From NCBI RefSeq assembly GCF_020921035.1, contig NC_063156.1:4464001-4528000 (forward strand): a stretch of DNA of 64,000 nt, written 5' to 3'. Within the stretch, counting starts at the first letter, position 1. The number at the start of each line of letters is the position of its first letter. The translations under genes were made by a program, and so were the position numbers. This document shows positions 59,411 to 64,000 of the stretch, piece by piece. Under the pieces are notes generated by a model. That model was given only the letters and a program-made list of their open reading frames with translations, was not told the DNA's origin and ran no database searches. The DNA comes from Rhodamnia argentea. Taxonomy: Eukaryota > Streptophyta > Magnoliopsida > Myrtales > Myrtaceae.

Positions 59411-61258
59411 ATGCCGAGCAAGCTGAAGAAGGCGATCGGGGCCGTGAAGGATCATACGAGCATAAGCCTTGCCAAGGTCGGCAACACCAATGCGACGACC
59501 CTCGAAGTCGCCCTCCTCAAGGCCACCTCGCACGACGAGGTCCCCATGGAAGAGCGCTACGTGGACGAGATCCTCCAGCTCGTCGCCTCGAACAAGGTCT
59601 ATGCGGCCACCTGCGCGCAGCTGCTCGCCAAGCGCATCGGCAAGACCCGGAACTGGATCGTGGCGCTCAAGTGCCTAATGCTCGTCCTCCGGATCTTCCA
59701 GGACGGCGACCCCTACTTCCCTAGGGAGGTGCTCCACACGATGAAGCGCGGTGGAAAGATCCTCAACCTCTCGAGCTTCCGAGACCACTCGAAGTCGAGC
59801 CCGTGGGACTACACCTCCTACGTCCGGATATTCGCGCTCTACCTCGATGAGCGATTAGATTGCTTCCTCATGGGGAAGCTGCAACGGCAGGTGGCGAACC
59901 GGAGGAGGGAAAACGAGCGGCTCGTGAACCGGAGGGCAACCGAGCCGATCATTAGGAGTATGAAGCCTGGAATGCTGCTTGACAGGATCTCCCATTGGCA
60001 GAGACTGCTTGAGAGGGCCATTGCCACAAGGCCAACAGGCTCGGCCAAGGGCAACAATTTGGTTCAGATCTCACTCCATGCCATTGTTCAGGAGAGCTTT
60101 GATCTGTACAGAGACATATCCGATGGCCTTGCACTGCTCTTGGACAGCTTCTTTCAATTGCAATACCAGACTTGTGTCAATGCCTTCCAAACAAGCATCA
60201 AGGCCTCGAAGCAATTCGAAGAACTATCATCTTATTACATTTTGTGCAAGACCTTGGGGGTCGGTCGAACATCCGAATACCCGAGCGTGCAGAAGATATC
60301 CGATGAGCTCATCGAGACATTGCGGGAGTTCTTGAAGGACCAGGACTCGTTCCCGGCCAGTGGGAGGATGTCATCTCCGCAGATGCTCCTCCCTGCGATG
60401 CCAGGCAGCGGGCAGGGTTCCAGCACAACATCCGAGCAGTTTGGTTCCTACGAATGCTCCGAGACCTCAGAGCACATGGAGGGATTTTCCGAGAAGAGTT
60501 CCGAGTTCAGCTCGCAGTGCATGTCTCTGGAGGACATGATGAGCATGACAGATTCAGGGACTAGTCCGTCGATCACATTCGAGCAAGAAATTCAGATTGA
60601 ACAATTTGAGAAGCAACCGGCTCAAGAGGACAGCGTGAACGCCAACACAAATATGCTTTCATCATCATCAGATCCTCAAGAAACAAGTGCAACAACAATT
60701 TTTGTTTCTTTCGATGACTGGCCAACACAAGAAGTACCGCATCAAGAGCAAGCACAACACATTTCAGGAGCACATCTGAAAAATGGTTCAAGAGATTTCT
60801 GGGAGCTAGAATTGGCTATGATGGCGGGACAAGTGCGACCAAATGTGAATGCTAAAATTCCGAATGATTCTGGACTGGCCTCCACCACTGTGATTGATCC
60901 TTTCGGCGATGCCCCAGTTCTTAGTTCTCAAAATAATCCATTTCTGCAGGACACAGATGCATTAAGCGTCATGGTGCCGCCATCCACCGCAGCCTCCGTC
61001 ATGCCTTTCCATTCCAGCACTGATCTGTTCACGGTTGCTCCCACCTTCCAGGCTACACCAAAACCGACATTCGGCACACTTAGTCCAAATGCGAATGCAG
61101 TTACAGCGCAAGTCGAGAACGATCCATTCGCATCAAGCTTCGAAGCTGCTGCCGGTGGACAGAGGTCTGATGGATCCACTAATCACGAAAACTTGCAGTA
61201 CGAGCAACAGTTGTGGTTGCAGTCCCAGAACAAGATCATAGCAAAACATATGACTTAA
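59411..61258 (+). CDS. AP180/CALM-type clathrin assembly protein (ANTH domain), single exon
   Basis: Uninterrupted frame of 615 residues. The N-terminal ANTH domain (residues about 1-290) begins MPSKLKKAIGAVKDHTSISL; this helical domain binds PI(4,5)P2 membranes and recruits clathrin in endocytosis. Within it the family signatures KVYAATCAQLLAKRIGKTRN and FQDGDPYFPREVLH are intact. The long Ser/Gln-rich tail carries short sorting motifs used by such adaptors: NPF in QNNPFLQ, DPF in IDPFGD and DPF at 571-573. It resembles the Arabidopsis 'putative clathrin assembly protein' group that includes At1g03050; the exact orthologue is uncertain. The stop codon follows IIAKHMT. It is the intact partner of the pseudogene at 39778-41624 and keeps its own upstream sequence, so it is probably the working gene. 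Confidence 0.93.
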   Translation: MPSKLKKAIGAVKDHTSISLAKVGNTNATTLEVALLKATSHDEVPMEERYVDEILQLVASNKVYAATCAQLLAKRIGKTRNWIVALKCLMLVLRIFQDGDPYFPREVLHTMKRGGKILNLSSFRDHSKSSPWDYTSYVRIFALYLDERLDCFLMGKLQRQVANRRRENERLVNRRATEPIIRSMKPGMLLDRISHWQRLLERAIATRPTGSAKGNNLVQISLHAIVQESFDLYRDISDGLALLLDSFFQLQYQTCVNAFQTSIKASKQFEELSSYYILCKTLGVGRTSEYPSVQKISDELIETLREFLKDQDSFPASGRMSSPQMLLPAMPGSGQGSSTTSEQFGSYECSETSEHMEGFSEKSSEFSSQCMSLEDMMSMTDSGTSPSITFEQEIQIEQFEKQPAQEDSVNANTNMLSSSSDPQETSATTIFVSFDDWPTQEVPHQEQAQHISGAHLKNGSRDFWELELAMMAGQVRPNVNAKIPNDSGLASTTVIDPFGDAPVLSSQNNPFLQDTDALSVMVPPSTAASVMPFHSSTDLFTVAPTFQATPKPTFGTLSPNANAVTAQVENDPFASSFEAAAGGQRSDGSTNHENLQYEQQLWLQSQNKIIAKHMT

Positions 61259-62240
61259 AGGTGTATGACGCCAGCAAGTTTGTGTAAATAATCACAGGAC
61301 AATACTTAGTTCACCTTAGTTGTGGTCAAACCGATTATGATTTTTCCCTTCTCAATGATTGGTCATTCGAAGAACACACAACCGTATGCTGAGCAACCAA
61401 AACAATTAACAGCGATCTGTGGAGGCCGTTTGAACTCTCACACACTGTTTGCTTTTGGTCATTTGCCAAAAATCGCAATAGATCAGAATAGACGCCGGTG
61501 TTTGAATCCGGGATTTCCTGTATTACGCCATGCCATTTGTTTGACAAATCACTGGATACGCGAGAAGTTAATTACATCTCAACTAGCGTTTGGTTATCAT
61601 CATAAGATATAACTAAGAAATACGAGCTCAAGAAATCTAGACAAGACTGAGTAAGGTAAGTGACGCCGATCCTCCCCGGTACCATCTGGGTAAATTACCT
61701 GTACCCAACAGATGCAAGATTTGACCAAAAAACAAAAAAAGAAAACAGATGCAAGATATCAAAGAACTACCATGTCATGAGGTCATGTTCTCTTGGTGCT
61801 TGCTTCAAGGGAACTGCGTGGCACAAGCTGTAAAAGATGCTCCCTTCTCCTAACATTTCAGTTTGCAGTATCTTGAAGTATGAAATGAAGAAGAGGACCA
61901 CTCGTTGTCTAGTTTAGTATGTGTGAGGAGGTCGCTGTTTGGGGACCCACCATATCCTATGGCAACTTCCTTCTCTCATCATCTCTTTCCAAAGTCTTTT
62001 CTCACCTCCATCTCCGCCGGTGCTTCCTCCCTCTCTTGTCTGTGCTATTCTCTCCTTTTCAGATTCTACAAGCATCAAATCGAATTGAACCCCACCACCC
62101 CAATTACTACCTTGGGACCTGCCCTTCTCTACTTTTAGTATATTTTTAAAAAAAAAAAAGAATGAATACCCCAATCGCTGCATGAAATGAAAGTTAGCCA
62201 GTCTTTGTTCTTTAATTCATTCCCTTCCTCTTTCTCTAGG

Positions 62241-62479
62241 CGATGGAGGGTGGAGAGGAGGTTGGGGAGTAGGAGAGCGAGGAGAGGGAGGAGTGGAGGG
62301 AGGTGAGCTTGGAGCGGAGGGGTTGCCACCGCCCGGCGCAGGACCGGACGGTGATGGACGACAGCAGGAGGAGGGAGAGGAGGGGGGCTTATCAGGTCGA
62401 GGAGAGATTGGGGGGAGGCGGCCGCGGAGGACGGCGGCTGCTGCGGCGGCGCGGCGGCGGAGGAGGGATGCATTTCCAT
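62241..62479 (-). pseudogene. Truncated copy of the armadillo gene's 5' end
   Basis: The start MEMHPS matches 34822 onward, with a shortened proline stretch, then QSLLDLI, deletions and frame changes, and STLHRL where homology to the armadillo gene stops at the equivalent of codon ~97. The sequence then continues as adaptor 3' flank (CGCCTAGAGAAAGAGG). The upstream part (62480-62899) is a copy of the armadillo promoter region 34373-34821. No armadillo repeat remains. Confidence 0.88.
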
Positions 62480-62899
62480 CAAGGTCCGGGCTAGGACTAG
62501 GAAGAGATTGGGAGGGATAGGGAAGGGAAATGCATTAATGAGGGAGAGAGACGTACGCTTAGCGAGGAAGCGGGAGCGAGCCGCAGACACGAGAATGGAG
62601 TGAAGAAAAGCGAAGCAATCGAGAGAGAGTTGAGGAGTCGGAGCAGGAGTTGGAGGGGAGCAGTCGCCAGTCAGGTCGGCACATGAAAGGAGTGAAAACT
62701 GTCGAGTGCGAATGCTACCGATCCGACGAGCGAGGTCGACCCCGCTTGGGCTAGGCCACGTGGCACACCGCCCAGATTTCTTTGGGCAGTTTACGGGCTG
62801 ATTGGGCCTTTTGCCGAAGGCAGTGGCCTGAGTAATGTGGGAGTTGGCGTGAGTGTTTTAAGCGGGCCGTCGTTTTAAACGTGATAGGGTTGATAAATT

Positions 62900-63400
62900 G
62901 ATCGCTGCCCTCGTGGGAATCATATGAGCTTCACATGGAACTGACCAACTAAATTTTTTTTATATAGCCCGAAATAGACGACGAACTTTCACTCCAAATT
63001 CTCATGTCTAAAACTCCAATTTTAGATCACCTTCCTAGTTACGTCTCAAATATTTTTTTTATCTAAAAAAAATCATCAAATTTCAATACAATCCTAATTC
63101 ACCCCCTTAATTCACCGTTTAAAGCTCCTAGTGTTAAGGAATGATTTTTGAATTAGAGTAAAAATTTAATGTTTTTTTTTTTTTTGAAAAAAACATTCGG
63201 AGTGGAATTAGGATCGAATTTAACATTAAAGACTTTTTGGGGAATTAATAGATATCGTATCCGATTGAATCCCCGTCAACGAGATTTCTTCTCAAAGAAG
63301 TCTTAAAACTCCTTTTTTTGAACATATAAATAATTATGACAAAAAAAAAAACATATAAATAATTAAATTGAAGAAGAAAATTCGTGATCCCGAAGCCCAC
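62900..63400. other. No recognised gene; SUMO upstream region
   Basis: AT-rich, with T runs near 63050 and 63175. Presumably includes the SUMO promoter. Confidence 0.4.
63352..63361 (+). promoter_or_regulatory. Possible TATA box of the SUMO gene
   Basis: CATATAAATAA about 135 bp upstream of the ATG; a second weaker candidate, CTATATTAA, is at about 63403. Confidence 0.4.
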
Positions 63401-63491
63401 AGACTATATTAACCCAAAACCCAGTTTTGCTCTGCTCAAAGTCAGCTTCGACAACCACGATCACAGAGAGAGAGAAGAGAGACAGAGAAAG

Positions 63492-63581
63492 ATGTCGGCC
63501 TCGGGGGTGACCCAGCAAAATGAGGAGGAGAAGAAGCCGAACGATCAGTCCGCCCACATCAACCTGAAGGTCAAGGGTCAG
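63492..63581 (+). CDS. SUMO: SUMO (small ubiquitin-like modifier), exon 1; gene runs off the window
   Basis: Thirty codons start MSASGVTQQNEEEKKPNDQ and end with AHINLKVKGQ, followed by a GT donor at 63582. This is the disordered N-terminal tail and first beta strand of plant SUMO1/2-type modifiers. The intron after KGQ is at the position used in Arabidopsis SUMO1. SUMO is matured at a C-terminal Gly-Gly and attached to lysines of nuclear proteins; those parts lie beyond 64000, since no second exon is seen in the last 419 bases. The leader (about 63400-63491) is rich in GAGA. No defect in what is visible. Confidence 0.93.
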
Positions 63582-64000
63582 GTCTGTCTCCTGTTTCCCT
63601 GGACGAAGAACGACTCGCATCTTCGATTCTTGTCTGTGGTTTCTCGCCTTCTGCTTGATACGCCTGCTGCATTGTCCTGTTTGTGGAGGTGAAAGCTTGT
63701 GCTCCTTCGAGTAGTATGAAAAAGGTGGAATCTTTCACCGGAAAAATATGATTTTTTTCTTTCTTTCTTTTTCTCGTTCGTGTTGTTCGTCCTGTCTCTG
63801 GTGTAAGTCTTTGAGTTATGATTTTGCCCTCTTCCCTTTGACTATCTTGGTTCATGCTCTGTTGGTTTTGTTATGCCCGATCATTTTCTTTCACCAGAAA
63901 AAAAAAAGTTGAAATCTTTCACCAGAAAAAGATTATCTTTTTGGCTCGTTCATGTTATTCTTCTTGTCTCTGGTGTGTATGAGTCTTGATTTATGATTTT
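63582..64000 (+). other. SUMO intron 1 (partial)
   Basis: Begins GTCTGTCTCC. T-rich, with a repeated unit 'aaagttgaaatctttcaccagaaaaa' (63725-63750 and 63893-63930). No acceptor linked to a SUMO exon was found before the window ends. Confidence 0.7.

Larger units (their letters stand above)
56528..62899. repeat. Arm 2 of the large inverted duplication
   Basis: Inverse counterpart of 34373-44912. Order on the plus strand: Argonaute fragment (56528-57600), unidentified-gene fragment (57611-58585), intact clathrin adaptor gene and its 3' flank (59411-62245), and truncated armadillo gene 5' region (62241-62899). Relative to arm 1 it lacks 35113-38787 and the fold-back half of the palindrome. The join at 62241-62245 shares CGCCT with both parents. 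Confidence 0.9.

Overview
The window is nuclear DNA of a flowering plant. Introns are AT-rich with GT..AG borders, TATA boxes sit about 110 bp before start codons, miniature transposons are frequent, and the genes are typical of eudicots (ACC oxidase, SUMO, AP180-type clathrin adaptor, AGO4/AGO16-clade Argonaute). A woody eudicot is my guess; the sequence does not prove a species.

Layout. 1-6.6 kb: no convincing gene, two fold-back repeat elements, one with a 9-bp target-site duplication (TSD). 6.6-8.1 kb: a complete four-exon ACC oxidase gene (- strand). 11.2-17.9 kb: a tandem direct duplication of a gene-free ~3.3 kb unit; each copy carries a different transposon, and the sister copy preserves the empty site. 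20.5-21.0 kb: a single-exon RING-finger gene (- strand). 24.5-30.7 kb: a ten-exon P-loop NTPase gene (- strand, 533 residues when spliced). 32.1-34.4 kb: two more terminal-inverted-repeat elements. 34.8-36.6 kb: an intact single-exon armadillo-repeat gene (+ strand).

From 34.4 to 62.9 kb lies a heavily rearranged locus. An inverted duplication (arm 1 about 34.4-44.9 kb, arm 2 about 56.5-62.9 kb) carries two copies of a clathrin-assembly (ANTH) gene: intact at 59.4-61.3 kb, broken at 39.8-41.6 kb. It also carries pieces of an Argonaute gene and, in arm 2, a broken piece of the armadillo gene. Arm 1 contains a 2.2 kb near-perfect palindrome with a 10-nt loop; one palindrome edge falls on the start codon of the broken adaptor gene. 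Between the arms is an Argonaute pseudogene whose two halves are in the wrong order on the same strand: the Mid/PIWI half at 51.8-48.9 kb comes before the N/PAZ half at 45.8-43.7 kb. Both halves are cut at the same exon, and a five-copy ~250-300 bp tandem repeat sits between them. Arm 2 starts where a direct copy of the RING gene's 3' flank (19.6-20.5 kb, copied at 55.7-56.5 kb) meets the Argonaute fragment. At 63.5 kb the first exon of a SUMO gene begins and runs off the window.

The intact genes are unrelated housekeeping or hormone genes, not an operon or cluster. The unusual biology is the rearranged Argonaute/adaptor locus, whose inverted repeats could give long hairpin RNAs if transcribed. 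I could run no alignment; all identities come from reading the sequence by eye.
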